Assembly: GCF_040412425.1 (NCBI RefSeq)
Contig: NC_089741.1
Span: 35,616,550 to 35,680,549, forward strand
From: Macrobrachium rosenbergii
Lineage: Eukaryota; Arthropoda; Malacostraca; Decapoda; Palaemonidae
Direction: 5' to 3'
DNA length: 64,000 nt
The notes under the pieces are model-generated. The model was not told the DNA's origin. It saw only the letters and a program-made list of their open reading frames with translations, and did not search any database. Below are positions 12,181 through 24,794 of this stretch, in pieces. Position 1 is the stretch's first letter, and each line of letters begins with the position of its first letter. The translations under genes were made by a program, and so were the position numbers.

Positions 12181-12498
12181 ACACCCCCTTGTTTTCCAAA
12201 CGTATAAGACAGACAGGCAGACGCACAGACACTTACACTCAGAGACAGACACACGAGGCACTTAACTCTCCCCTTTTCAATCTGCAACGTCCATTCCACG
12301 ACACTGCAATCAGAACTGGAACAATTCCCGTGCAGTTAGGTCGCACCGACTCTACCAATTGCCCCTCAAATTTCCCTGTTGCTATTTCCGACCTGTAACG
12401 AGGCTGGAACATTTTTTTTTCCTGGTCTTTTTCTCGCGATGGAACTTTCCTTTCCAGGTGGAAAATGTTAAAAACATATTTTCAGGCTTAACTGATAT

Positions 12499-12613
12499 AT
12501 GAGCCTCTCAGTCGAGAAACATGCCAAGCGCCATCCTGGGCCAAAGCATTTTTAATTTATTTTATCATATTTTAAAAATGGCACTTGGCATGTTTCTCGA
12601 CTGAAAAGCTCAT
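12499..12613. repeat. Inverted repeat with arms of about 36 bp
   Basis: The left arm 12499-12534 holds 'cagtcgagaaacatgccaag'; the right arm 12578-12613 is its near reverse complement ('cttggcatgtttctcgactg'). The loop is 43 bp and AT-rich. It could be a decayed foldback element or a stem-forming relic. Confidence 0.82.
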
Positions 12614-12784
12614 ATTTCATCTATTTCTTTTGCCGAGGCAAGAGTAGTTCATTTCTGAGGTCTTCAGATGTTGGGCATTTCAAACTGGAGGTCGCCAAGT
12701 TGGCATACAGGAGTTCTGGGACTTGATGGTGACCTAACTTATGTCGAAAATCCTTTTGGTTATGGTCTGCCTTTCTCTCAGTAC

Positions 12785-13120
12785 GAGCATGGAATGGAAT
12801 ATAGAATTTAGGCCAAAGGCCAAGCGTTGGCCTACAGAAGTCGATCATCGCTGAAAGGGAAATTAGGAGTAGAAAGGTTTGAAAGGTGTAACAGGAGGAA
12901 AACCTCAAAGCAGTTGCACTGTGCAACAAGTGATAGGAGAGGGTGGATAGCAAGGTGGAAGAAAGAGAATATGAACGGAGGTACAGTACAAGGAATGAAA
13001 GGGGTTGTGGCAGCTATATAGGGGCCTAAGGAAGAGACACTGCAGACCCTCTAAGTAATGCCTACAGTGCACCGTTTGAGGTGAACTGACGGCACTAACC
13101 CCCGACCCCCACTACAGGAA
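12785..13120 (-). repeat. Repeat A copy, full length
   Basis: Begins with a GAATA-type tail (ggaatggaatatagaattta) then taggccaaaggccaagcg, and runs through all hallmarks to the C-rich end. Confidence 0.88.
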
Positions 13121-13445
13121 AGCAATAAGATGGCTCACTTGGGTCAAGTTTCTCCTTAGGGTAAAGACTAGTATCAACCTCTGCTTCAGGTGAGGTGACC
13201 CCTTTTACTGCAAGGTCCCAGGGAAAATGTACTTGGGGTACTGGCTATCATCAGCTTTCTTATAAAATCACACACTGGAAACACGTCAAGAAAGTCGACT
13301 ATCAACCAGATACACAATTCATTGATCAAGTCAAAAGACATACTGGGATTTTAAAGAAATGCCCAAATATTTTCCTTCCACGTCCAAGGATCGAATTGTG
13401 TCTAGAACCCAGGTAGCGAACCGTGCGCCCTCCCGTTTGCACAAC

Positions 13446-13449
<4 letters not shown>
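13121..13449. other. Unique sequence, possible SINE relic
   Basis: 13370-13440 reads on the minus strand as a weak tRNA-like stretch (ctgggttctag, then attcgatcc). This is too diverged to call. No gene recognised. Confidence 0.35.

Positions 13450-13513
<64 letters not shown>
13450..13513. repeat. (GA)n microsatellite
   Basis: About 64 bp of GA. Confidence 0.95.
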
Positions 13514-13518
<5 letters not shown>

Positions 13519-14113
13519 TACTCACTCATACGCTTATAGCAGAGTAAACGACGCAGGGGAGGGTTATATACCTAAATAAACCAGAGGTTGTTTTGATTGC
13601 GTCGCCCGTATTTGAGGATGAGTCAACACGGGTATTACTCGAACAGCAGGCCGGCATAATTTCATTACAATAACCTCCGGAGGAGAGAAGTAAGATAAAC
13701 AAAGGCACCAAACAACACGAGTTTACAGATCCGTCGTTCCAGCGTTTCGTCCATTCGTTTCCCACTCCGTATTCCCGTCGGTAGATAAGGCTTCAGTTCT
13801 TCTTATTTGTCGGGATTTTTTTCGGATGCAAGTAACGGCAATCAAACCTCGTTTTTGTCCCAGGGTGGAAACCGAAGTCTTGCTGAGAACTTAAAATGGA
13901 ATCGAGTCGTTTTGATATTTTGCGATTCGTTCTTTTCCACAGAATGAGTGGTTTCGACGAAGAGAGCCTGATGTTTCCACGATTTTTAATGATTAATTAA
14001 AAATGCGAAGGTTACTTCAAACTATTAAAATACAATGAAGCTTCAAAAAGAATGAAATGTAATGAACGCCTACACTACCAAAACTGCCAAAAATGCATTC
14101 CGGGGCTGAGAAT
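13514..14113. other. No recognisable feature
   Basis: Unique sequence of mixed composition; I see no exon, RNA or mobile-element signal. Confidence 0.45.
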
Positions 14114-14423
<310 letters not shown>

Positions 14424-14643
14424 AGTCATCGCAATTTTGTGGACCTGGTCACATTTTGAATTTAGCAGGATTCATTTTACCGGTACATCGACGTGCCAGC
14501 CTTTTATTTTGCCAATTAGTTGGCCAGGTCAGACTCCTACCAAGAAATTACTCTCAAAATATATATAAATGAATATCCTCCACTCATCCTAAGACACATA
14601 GATTCAGGAGGCATACTATTTCAGGTGGCCTGTAATGAATTTA

Positions 14644-14645
<2 letters not shown>

Positions 14646-14714
<69 letters not shown>
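14646..14714. repeat. (CT)n microsatellite
   Basis: About 69 bp of CT. Confidence 0.95.
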
Positions 14715-14717
<3 letters not shown>

Positions 14718-14803
14718 GTCCGATACTCGAACCAGAACTAAATACCGCGTTAGATATCTAGTTGTTATTCGCCTACTGTGGGTCGTAGCTAGGACTGTAG
14801 GAC

Positions 14804-14805
<2 letters not shown>

Positions 14806-14841
<36 letters not shown>
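14806..14841. repeat. (GA)n microsatellite
   Basis: About 36 bp of GA. Confidence 0.94.
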
Positions 14842-14843
<2 letters not shown>

Positions 14844-15220
14844 CAGAATAAATCACCAGACGTGACTGCTCACTGATCCGTCAAAATGTAAACCTCACAC
14901 CAGAGGAGAGAGACCATTTGTGAAATATTCATAAGATTCCTTTGCCGAGTCTGACAGTTTATGAGATACTATTGGTCACGTCCTTAATTCCAGAGCGTGA
15001 ACGGACATCAATGCTATCAAAGACCAATACAAATAATGGCCCAATCCACGGGGGGCAGGGTCTCGGCCGGGTAGTCCCTCGCCCCCGAAGGAGTATAAAA
15101 GTAAATCTACAGGGATTCTACAGGCAGTCTCCAAAGGGAAGTATAGTTCATTCAACAATGTACTGTAGCCATCTTTTACATCATCACTGCGAACCATGAG
15201 TGGGTTATACGTCTGAGGGT
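14842..15220. other. Unique sequence with an isolated TATA motif
   Basis: tataaaag at about 15092 matches a TATA box, but no clear initiator or downstream coding sequence accompanies it. No gene supported. Confidence 0.4.
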
Positions 15221-15600
15221 CATAAGTTCTTGTTAAAATATAAAGAAGAGAATGTGTAGATAAGTTTGACGAAGGTCACTGTATGTTATGAAAACAATAA
15301 CAAAATACGATAAGTTAGTTTCCAAATATAAAAGAGAATGTATAAATTAGTTTAACGAAGCCACTGTATACTATAAATCCAAAATAACAACAAAAATACG
15401 ATAGGTTATTTCCAAAATGTGAAGAAGAGAATGTGAATTGATAACTTTGACGAAGCTACTATACATTATAAAAAAAACAGTAACATCAAAATACGATCAG
15501 TTATTTTCAAAAACGTTAAGAAGAGAATGTATAAGTATGTTTAACGAAGCCGCTATATACAAAAAAACAACAACAACAACATAAAAAATACGATACAACC
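15221..15600. repeat. Tandem repeat of about 85-90 bp, about 4 units
   Basis: Recurring order: aagaagagaatgt, agtttgacgaag, cactgtat, aataacaaaatacgat, agttattttcaaaa. Units differ by several substitutions each. Confidence 0.82.
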
Positions 15601-16224
15601 GCACAACAACAAATACCAACCTGAGTGACAGGGAAAAAACGGGAAATAATCTCAATAAAAAAAAAAAAAAAGAGGGGTGGAAGATTCCCCAGAAAAAGAG
15701 GTGGCTCGGGTAGATAGAGTAGTAAAGGAAGTCAATCGCTCCAGAGTGACAACCGAGGTAATGTGAAAGGAGAGTTGGGGGGGGGGCTGCTAGGACAGGA
15801 AAGTGTAAAAAAAAAAAATGACGAATCAAAGGAGAAACGCCTTATGTGAAGATCGATGTGGGGGTGGGTGGCTGACGACAAGGGGGGGGTGGCTGTAGGG
15901 AGGAGATGGCAGCAGGCGGCGAGAAATGTTGAGAAGAATTAAAGAAGTGATTCACGAGAGGGAGGAAAATAGTCGCTTTAAAAACAGTCACAAAAAGAAC
16001 GACGTTCAAACTGTTATACCTAAACGGATCCAATGTAGAATTCAGGGCCCTACATGGCAAGGTGTCCGTACACTCTAAGACGCTTTCGTTCATAACATTT
16101 TAGCTGAGAGTGAGAGCTGTTCTTGCTACTTCCAGTAGGCATAAGGTTTTCCATTGTACAGTAGGTTCGGTTTCATGACTGCCTATACTCACGCAACCGA
16201 TTTAAAACCATGTTCAGCCCCTCT
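15601..16224. other. Purine-rich unique sequence
   Basis: Includes an A run (15657-15671), a G run (15777-15787) and a second A run near 15810. No gene recognised. Confidence 0.45.
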
Positions 16225-16691
16225 TCCTATCCAAAATACAGTATAAACATACAATACAAGCCCGCCATTCTCCTCTGTCACAAACACAAACTCACATAAA
16301 GGAACTAAATCCCATTTTCCCCATTCTCTACCACAAACATAAACTCACATAAAACAACTAAACGCCATTTTCGTCTTCTTGCCAACGCACACACAAACGA
16401 TCTGAACGCCACCCTACTTTCCCAACTGTCCATCTCACAAACAAAATCAAACAAACCATCTTCACCCTCCCTCCTCTTAGATATCACACAAAGAAACTCG
16501 CACAAACGATTTGAACTTTCCGTCATCCCTGCCATGACAGCGACAGCCATGTTGCAATTCAAAGACCAAAACAACCGTCCTGTCTCTCTCTGCCATGACG
16601 AGCACAATATATTTAAAGGCCAACCTTCCTCCTCATTTCCTGTCATTGCATACGCGGTACATTTAAAGACCCCGTTGAACCTCGCTCCTTG

Positions 16692-16737
<46 letters not shown>

Positions 16738-16860
16738 GAAAGACCCTCTTCCTCGTCCCCTCTTAGCCACGACGCACAATATATTCAAAGACCACCTCCC
16801 TCCTCGTCTTCCACCGTCACAAACACAATTCACACAAACGACCTCATCTCACATAAGCTT
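16225..16860. repeat. Degenerate tandem repeat of about 58 bp with a (CA)n insert
   Basis: Recurring phrases cacaaacacaaactcacat, aacgacctaaacgccat and ttccctcctcgtctt at loose spacing of about 55-65 bp. (CA)n occupies 16695-16735. Units are highly diverged, so copy number is uncertain (about 9-10). Confidence 0.6.
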
Positions 16861-16862
16861 CA

Positions 16863-16923
16863 GGGGAGGAGGAGGAGGAGGAGGAGGAGGAGGAGGGAGG
16901 AGGAGGAGGAGGAGGAGGAGGAG
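16863..16923. repeat. (GGA)n tract
   Basis: About 60 bp of GGA trinucleotide with one interruption. Confidence 0.95.
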
Positions 16924-17159
16924 GTCGTTTATATTGTTGCGAAAAAAAGTGGTGTTGAGAAATGACGACAACGTTAACATTATGGGGATAAAAACGGAAG
17001 GAGGTCAAATCTGTCGATGATGATCATATTTTCGACCCCAAAAACACCTCGATTATTTCGAGGTAAAGGCAGAGGGAGGACCCAAAGGATTAGGACGCGT
17101 GAAAGAAGTACATGGGGAGGTACCTCCACTAAAGACCAAGAGTCAACGGAATTTACCTG

Positions 17160-17301
17160 CAAATTATCATTATTATTATTATTATTCAGAGGATGAAGAA
17201 CCCTATTCATATGGAACAAGCCCACCAAAGGGGCCATTGACTTGAAATTCAAGATTCCAAGGAATGTAATGGTATTCATTCGAAATAAGTAACAGAAGGT
17301 G

Positions 17302-17363
<62 letters not shown>

Positions 17364-17740
17364 ATGAACCCAATTCATATGGAACAAGCCCCCAAGGGGC
17401 CACTGACTTGAAATTCAAGCTTCCAAAGAATGTAGTGTTCATTAGAAAGAAGTAACATATGGTATTACTATTATTATTATTATTATTATTATAATTATTA
17501 TTATTATTCAGTTGAACTCAATTCATATGGAACACAAGATGGACCCTATTCATATGAAACAAGTCCACCAAAGGGGCCACTGACTTGAAATTAAGTTTCC
17601 AAACAAATATCAAGGTGTTCATTCGAAAGAAGTAACAGAAGGTAATGGAAAATACAGAAAGAGATCAGTTATTAGAGAAGACAGATAAATCAACACATTA
17701 ATAAATAATAAATAAGTAAAATAAAATAAATAACGGAAGG
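17160..17740 (-). mobile_element. Three tandem LINE-B 3' ends with (TTA)n tails
   Basis: Each unit has (TTA)n, then 'cctattcatatggaacaagc', 'aggggccactgacttgaaat' and 'ttcattcgaaagaagtaaca'. On the minus strand this is the 3' end of a non-LTR retrotransposon followed by an (AAT)n tail. Units start near 17160, 17304 and 17461; the third extends furthest (to about 17740) into aaataaataag-rich sequence. No reverse-transcriptase codons remain. Three same-direction tails point to tandem multiplication more than independent insertions. Confidence 0.82.
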
Positions 17741-18360
17741 ATAGTAACTGGAGGAGAAGGGACATAGGGTACAGAACGCCAATAAATGGACGACAGCGTC
17801 ACAGCAATGTACAATGTCCTACAAAGAGCAAAATCACACGCTGGCATAAGGCCAGCTACCTCGACCAAGATGGACAGGATGAGGGGAAAAATCTAAAATG
17901 AATAAATGACAGGAGGAGAATGGATAAAAGATAACAGAAGGAAAGTAGAACAAATGAGAGACAAGAGGAGAATGAATAATGACAAGGAGAAGGCCCCTGT
18001 GCATAACAGCAGATAGAAGGGAGTAAGGAGTGAGGGGCAAGTGAGAGAATGAGGGCGGGCGAGTGTTGGAGGAGGAGGAGGAGGAGAGGAGGAGGAGGAG
18101 TAAGGGCTTCTATGAACCCGTGACGGGGACACCGGAACAATCGGCTATCCTTTCAGGGGCGCGTCCGCTGTTCTCTCCCTTCCCACGTGAAAGCAGGTAG
18201 ATAGACACAGAGGCCCCAGCTTGATGAAAGGATACAAGACCCAGTTGATTGAAACAGAATTAGGACAGCTCGGAGCAAAGGTCTGCGGTGGCATAAGGCC
18301 GGTTTGATTTACTCGCATGAGGTAGCCAGGGCTGAGTCGTGGTAGTAATTATTCATTTTA
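17741..18360. other. Unique sequence with a GGA tract
   Basis: (GGA)n at 18066-18100. The phrase ggcataaggccngntt occurs twice (17843, 18291). No gene recognised. Confidence 0.45.
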
Positions 18361-18420
18361 TATTATATATATGTATATATATGTGTATATAATATAAAAT
18401 ATATATATATATATATATAC
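18361..18420. repeat. (TA)n microsatellite, interrupted
   Basis: About 60 bp of TA with tgtatat interruptions. Confidence 0.9.
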
Positions 18421-19402
18421 CGGATCAGAAAGTTAAAAGAAAGCTTGTCAACATTAAAAGAAGCTATTTATCGTTCCTTGCACCTGTCTTTAATTAAAAC
18501 CATTTGAGTAACTTGAATAAGCACTGAAATTATACAACTCTCATGAATGTGGCCTTGCTTTCGATGAATAATCTCATTCATTCACATAAGGATACTTAAT
18601 CTGTGGTCGATATGTCTTCCTTCATTCATTTGCTTCTTAATCTATCCATCTATAAACTCCTCCAATCAATCAACGATCTGAAAACTTCATGAATGTTTCC
18701 TTCATTACAAGCAAATTCCAGCCAGCCCTAAAAATTGCTTGGAAGTGAAAAGGGGCGAACGGACAGACGGAATGATCGGGAGGAACCACGCTGAGCCCTG
18801 TTTGGGCGTAAATACCGTATAGACAGCGGGGGGACAGGGGGTTTGACGGGTGGGGACAGACGGAGAGAGAGAGAGAGACTGAAGGAGCGACAGGGCGGCA
18901 GTTACATTATATACTTCCGGAGTAGAGGAGGGAATGATGGCGAAGGGGAAGAGGGAGGGGAGGGGAGGGGGCTCATTCACTACATTGTTTCAAAGCCTGG
19001 CTTTCCGTGTTCACTGACCCTGGTCACCCCGACCGCCGGCCAATAAGCAAACACCCAGACTCACGCAAGGGGGAAGGGAAAGGTTAACAATTTCTATCCA
19101 CAAGATGCGATGCATTACCGCCGTAATACAATTCTCGTTGTATTTTAACCATTTACTTACGTTTTCATCTATTTGTTTTTATTAATTGAATTCACTTATT
19201 ACTTCTTTCTATAGCGAATGCCTCAATATTCAATTCCCAGGATTTTCAGTCATATTTCTGGCTAAACGTTTCCAGCTATTACTTGACAGCTGACGCCTTT
19301 CACACAAGCAATGGCCAAATTGCCTTCACAATACTCCATGACTTGATATTCTTGGGTAAGCGTTCTCTGAAAGTTTTCAAGTATGGAAAATACTAAATAA
19401 AA
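18421..19402. other. Unique sequence; no gene recognised
   Basis: AT-rich first half, then a G-rich stretch (18930-18970) ending in four G-runs that could form a quadruplex (18953-18970). No coding similarity seen. Confidence 0.45.
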
Positions 19403-19492
19403 AAATTTTCATGCCCAAGGTGAGATTCGAACCCACGCTGGTTGGAAAACGGAGTGGGGTTATTGCTTAGCCAACCACACCACAATAGGATT
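19403..19492 (-). mobile_element. tRNA-headed SINE-E fragment
   Basis: On the minus strand: an A-box-like tggttggctaagcaat, then B-box ggttcgaatctc, then gggcatgaaaat and an A/T-rich end. The spacing between boxes fits a tRNA-derived promoter, but the arms do not form a proper cloverleaf, so it is not called a tRNA gene. The ggttcg...gggc(g)atgaaaa stretch is shared with the copy at 38367-38530. Confidence 0.65.
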
Positions 19493-19737
19493 CAGAATAT
19501 TTGATCAAGAATTCTGACAAGTTTTACTGCGGCCTATGTAAACTCATCCTCGCCATATCACTGAAGGAAGTGAATGGAAACAAAAGAAATAATGGGGGTA
19601 AGGGCACAATAAAAATAAATCGTACAATAAAGACACTAATGAACAGTAAATTATCTTACACCGGGTATATTTTCACACCTAAGACAATTACGCTGATTCC
19701 TCGAAGGATCTCAGGGACTCTTACTCAGGAGGCGCTT
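19493..19737. other. No recognisable feature
   Basis: AT-rich unique sequence. Confidence 0.45.
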
Positions 19738-20210
<473 letters not shown>

Positions 20211-20212
<2 letters not shown>

Positions 20213-20480
20213 TGTCCACCGGTTAGTACGGTACACTCCCCATATCAGTGAAATTAAACATTCAGTTAAACCTGGATTTCCACAGATCAATGAGATATTG
20301 CAATTCTGTAAACACTTGAACTTCACATCTTCGTGAAAGACGACACAACTTGGAACACTTGGAACTCCACATACAAACGAGAGAGAATACAAGTCAGCAT
20401 ACCTGAAATTCGTCGTAAAATTTTAAAGATTTCAGCTACCAAGAAATCACAAAAGTAAGCACGTGATTTTGTTTACTACT
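20211..20480. other. No recognisable feature
   Basis: Unique AT-rich sequence. Confidence 0.45.
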
Positions 20481-20612
20481 GAAGCCACTGGGAAAGTTCA
20501 AAATGATACAGAGTGCCAATTAAGTACTTTCGCGTATTTTCAACACACCTTCGGGGCACAAAGAAAGTACTTGGCACTCTGTCGTTTCATTTGGAACTTT
20601 CCCAGTGGCTTC
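20481..20612. repeat. Foldback element, arms of about 50 bp
   Basis: The left arm starts 'gaagccactgggaaagttc'; the right arm ends 'gaactttcccagtggcttc', its exact reverse complement. The inner stretches (acagagtgccaa against ttggcactctgt, and aagtacttt against aaagtactt) also pair. The loop is about 35 bp. No coding capacity. Confidence 0.87.
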
Positions 20613-20925
20613 AGCTAATTAAAGATTTGAGAAATTAAAGAGATCGGCGAATCTGAATCTTCATTTCAAAACCTATTAGGTACTATCGTGACAATCAAAT
20701 TTTGTAAATCTCTTGACTGTCGACAGGCATGCCAAATATACACAAGCGGATATCGGAAGAAATGGAGAAATATCACATATCTTCAGTAATCATGCTTTAA
20801 GATAGATATGGCACACTTCCTAATATATTTATAAAGACTAAAATCGTGGATAAAAGCGGTTAAAAAAAATTGCAGCCATTATGCAGAAACTAAAACTATC
20901 AACGATCTTGAATGCGTTTAGCTAC
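20613..20925. other. No recognisable feature
   Basis: AT-rich unique sequence. Confidence 0.45.
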
Positions 20926-21312
20926 GATAGTAAAAATTGAATGCTAAATTTAACACTGAATAAAGAATTTACCTTCAGTAAAAAAATTGAATGCTAAATT
21001 TAACACTGAATAAAGAATTTACCCTCAATAAAAAAATAGAATACTAGTTAACACTGAATAAAGAATTTACCTTCATTAAAAAATAGAATGCTAAAGTTAA
21101 CACTGAATAGAGAGTTTACCTTCAATAAAAAATATAGAATCCTACATTTAACACCGAATAAAGAATTTACCTTCAATAAAAACAGAATGCTAAAGTTAAC
21201 ACTGAATAAAGAATTTACCTTCAATAAAAAAATAGAATGTTAAAGTTAACATTGAGTCCAGAATTTACCTCCAATAAAATATTGAATGATAAAGTTAACA
21301 CTAAATAAAGCA
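20926..21312. repeat. 50-bp minisatellite, about 8 units
   Basis: Unit: aaaaattgaatgctaaattt, then aacactgaataaagaattta, then ccttcaata; unit starts are about 50 bp apart. Confidence 0.9.
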
Positions 21313-22205
21313 GAAAGAGAAGGAAAAATACTTTCTATAAGCACGAAAATCAGGACACACAATTCGTTATAGACATGAAAAACATTTTTAAGACAAACAA
21401 CTGACGAACCTGACATATAAATACAAGTAAATAAATACCACCGTACCAGATGTAAATTTGTACGAACGGTGAAAATGGAGATGAGATTAGATTTGAGACA
21501 AGCAAGCTACCAGGACAAACACTGTCTAAATCACGGTGAATATTTTGACCACCAACTCTACCAGTGACGACGAAGAAAATGAACTAACAAGGCCACTTGA
21601 TTATAACTAGAACTTATAACTAAAACTTACTACTTAAAACTTCTCGTTTTGTTGAGATGACAACTTCAGAGTCTGCTATCCTTAATCGCCAAAAGCTGAT
21701 CAATTCTGCACATATCACACGAATGAGCGTTCATACAACCCACATCCCACGAGTTCAGAAGATACAACCCACGAGTTAAATAGATGCAACCCACGAGTTA
21801 AGAAGGCACAACCCACAACCCACGAGTTGTAAGAAGTGTACTTGAACGGGTCATCTTCTCTTCTAAATCTTTCAATCTTCAGTTAAATCTCTGACCTGTT
21901 CAGTTAACTTACAGAGAAACAAGGCTGAGGGTGAAAAGGTTCTCTGAACAGGCTGAAATATTTTTTTTTTCTTTTACACGAAAGGAGCTTACGCCATTAT
22001 CCAACTAAAAATGAATCAAACAAATGGAACCGTAAGCTTACATTACGGGACGTCCAATCACCAGTATGCATAATTACATTTTCATAATTATTCATGATTT
22101 CCACTCATTCTAATGGAGCGAGACAAAAATGTAATTATTCACCTAACCAGCTTCCACAGAACCGTATGTCCAGACGTGTCTAATGAATGGGAATGAAGGC
22201 CATGA
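21313..22205. other. Unique AT-rich sequence
   Basis: Only a short tandem of acaacccacgagttaagaag (about 21735-21840) is notable. No gene recognised. Confidence 0.5.
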
Positions 22206-22610
22206 AATTATTATTATTATTATTAGTATTATTCAGAAGATGAACCCTATTCATATGGAACAAGCCCACCAAAGGGGCCACTGACTTGAAATTCAAGCTT
22301 CCATAGAATATGGTGTTCATTAGGAAGAGGAGAAAGTCAAGGAAATACATAAAGAGATCTCACTTAATAAAAGAAACAATAAATCAATGACAAGATAAAA
22401 ATGTATTAAAATGCAAGGAGAAAAGCATTAGCCTAGGGTAGTAATGCATTGCATCAACGCTTGACCTTCTGAAGAAGTTGCAATTGCACGACATCCTCGG
22501 CAGGGCGACTGTTCCATAGCCCAAAGGTGTGAGGGATGAAATGAAAGTTGAAAGCAAAGACTTCCACGTAAGCCTATATACACAGATCAACTTTCCCAGT
22601 ACCCAAATCA
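22206..22610 (-). pseudogene. LINE-B 3' end with decayed reverse-transcriptase C-terminus
   Basis: (TTA)n at 22206-22232 is the tail; then come the LINE-B 3' noncoding hallmarks (cctattcatatggaacaagc, aggggccactgacttgaaat) to about 22345. On the minus strand, about 22430-22550 encodes the end of a reverse transcriptase in broken frames, recognisable by comparison with the 37.5 kb copy (FxxSHTxGxWNSxPAEDVVQL, split by a frameshift). The copy is 5'-truncated, lacks all catalytic motifs and cannot make protein. Confidence 0.72.
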
Positions 22611-23034
22611 TCAGCGACTGACTCTCTCTACCACTTGAGACAAAATGATCTCCTGGAAGACCAACGACAGCTGGCCAACTACGTACATGTTGAGAGCCCC
22701 CTTCTAAAATTCATCAATTTTCTTCTTCTTCTCTCGTCTTGCCAAGGTCGAAAACACTATCGACCGCTCCACACACAAACCCCCACCCCCCCCCGCCCCA
22801 CAAAAAAGCATCCTCTCATCAAAGATGCGATCGACATTCCCAGACACGGCCGTGACGTTCTGTCTGGCATTTCAACTCGACATCACAGTAACCTTTCGTC
22901 GATGAAGCTGCTGCTGCTACTAAATTCAACCTTGAGAAAAGATTACGGGTTTGAAATGAATGAGTGAACCGCTGTTTAACCTGCTGCCGACATACAGATG
23001 CGCTGGAAACGATTTTCCTGTTATTATGATGATG
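22611..23034. other. Unique sequence, no gene recognised
   Basis: Mixed composition with a C run near 22785-22800. No supported exon. Confidence 0.45.
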
Positions 23035-23156
23035 ATGATGTCACGTGGAACAAGCCAAACCCTGTTCAAGCTTCCAGTTATTACAAGCCATTACCACTAT
23101 TATTATTCAGAAGATGAACCCTATTCATGTGGAACAAGCCCACCACAGCCATTGAC

Positions 23157-23220
<64 letters not shown>

Positions 23221-23860
23221 CAAGATGAACCCTATTTATGTGGAACAAGCCCACCACAGGGCCATTGACTTGAAATTCAAGCTTTCAGTTATTATTATTA
23301 TTATTATTATTATTCAGAAGATTATTATTATGAAATTATTATTTCATTATTATTATTCACAAGATGAATCTATTCATGTGGAACAAGCCCACCACAGGGG
23401 CCACTGACTTGAAATTCAAGAAGCTTCCAAAGAAGATGATGGTGTTCATTAGGAAGAAGTACGAGGAGGTGAAGGGAAGCACAGAGAGCAGAAAGATCTC
23501 ACTTACTGAAAACAGAAAAAAATGAAGAAATTAATAAATAGAAACAATTGATTAAAATGCTAGGAGAATAGCATTAGGGTGGTAATGCATTGCATCTTCG
23601 CTTGAACTTTCGAAGTTCCAATGGCACGGCATCCTCAGTAGGGAGACTGTTCCGCAGTCCAACGGTGTGAGGAGGAATAAAGGACCTCTGGAACTTTGGA
23701 GAAGTTCGACACCGAGGCTAAACATTTACTGCATATTGGTGTTGCTGTTCAGCGAACCTGGTAGCTCCTCTCGACAGAAAAAGGGCATTGGGGATCAACT
23801 GTCAATGTGAAAGATCTCTCTTAAAATACGGATGATTCATTCCAGATATCTGAGTGATCC
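23035..23860 (-). pseudogene. LINE-B 3' end with multiplied tail and reverse-transcriptase C-terminus
   Basis: Minus strand, about 23850 down to 23580: CPFSVER, RFAEQQHQYAVNV, a stop, PRCRTSPKFQRSFIPP, then HTVGLRNSLPTEDAVPLEL and RKFKRRCNALPP. The SFIPxxxxLWNSLP-like motif is characteristic of the C-terminal end of Jockey/CR1-type LINE reverse transcriptases (family knowledge). After the stop come the 3' noncoding hallmarks, and then the tail segment is repeated about four times between (TTA)n tracts (23158-23218, 23290-23314 and smaller). 5'-truncated and inactive. Confidence 0.8.
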
Positions 23861-23952
23861 TTTGTGGACAATATACGAACCTAAGGCTATACAAACAACA
23901 CAGACCTTTAAGTAGCCATACGATGAAAAGAGCAAACGATACAAATTTAACT

Positions 23953-24133
23953 GTTGATAGTAATTCATTTCTCGCTATAATATGGTTCGGATTCCACAAT
24001 AAGCTGTAGGTCCCGTTGCTAAGTAACCAATTGGTTCTTAGCCACGTCAAATAAGTCTAATCCTTCGGGCCAGCCCTAGGAGAGCTGTTAATCAGCTCAG
24101 TGGTCTGGTAAAAGTAAGGTACACTTAACTTTT
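23953..24133 (+). mobile_element. SINE-D, 5'-truncated copy
   Basis: Matches the body and 3' end of the full SINE-D at 46405-46686: ctcgctataatatggttcgg, ccacaataagctgtaggtcc, 'tctaatccttcgggccagcc', 'gttaatcagctcagtggtct'. The tRNA-like head is missing, as expected for incomplete target-primed reverse transcription. A repeat A copy follows about 12 bp later. Confidence 0.85.
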
Positions 24134-24145
24134 TTTGTGTTCGGT

Positions 24146-24432
24146 GAAGAATAGAACAGAATATAGGTTTTAGGCCAAAGACCGAGAAGCGCTGGGACCT
24201 ATGAGGTCAATCAGCGCTGAAACGGAAACTGAGAGTAAAAAAAGATTTAAAGGTGTACCAGGAGGCAAACCTCAAAGCAGTTGCACTATGAAACATTTGT
24301 TAGGAGAGGGTGACAATAAAGGAATGAAAGGCGTTGCAGCTAAGGGCCGAATGGGACGCTGCAAAGAACCTTAAGCAATGCCTACAGCGCACCGCATGAG
24401 GTGCACTGACGGCACTACTCCAGAACGGGGAG
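24146..24432 (-). repeat. Repeat A copy with GAATA tail
   Basis: gaatagaacagaatatag precedes the taggccaaag head; all hallmarks follow to acgggg at about 24430. The middle tggaagaaagag block is deleted. Confidence 0.87.
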
Positions 24433-24794
24433 GTTCTGTGAGGAGGCAAGATACGTGAACCAAACGTCACGTGTATCAACTCTGCCTTTTGTACACGTAT
24501 CAAGCGAGCAATTGTGGGCGAATCATCATTTCCTTCCCAAATAAGACTTCCCTTGCGCCGTCTGTCCATCAAGTCATTAAGTACACTGCTCGCATTCAAC
24601 AGCGGACCTTTTTCTACTTTCCTCCCTCCTTTTTTTTTCCCGTCTTTTTCCCTTGCATTTTTTCCTTCTCCCGAGACGAAGTTCAGGAGTCATTCCGCGC
24701 CTGAGGAATGCCACTTCTTTTCCCCCACTACTTTTGTACCATATCATTCCTGGCATTCTTTCGACGGGGCATGGCATTCCCGACACGCTGTCTT
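24433..24794. other. No recognisable feature
   Basis: T/C-rich unique sequence; no supported exon. Confidence 0.45.

Noticed and set aside
13290..13440. SINE-like sequence on the minus strand
   Set aside because: Only one degenerate B-box-like stretch and no second copy in the window.
15085..15130. tataaaag as a promoter
   Set aside because: No initiator at a convincing distance and no downstream gene.
19403..19492. Possible functional tRNA gene on the minus strand
   Set aside because: Boxes A and B are present but the arms do not pair into a cloverleaf; the sequence after the B box is shared with SINE-E.
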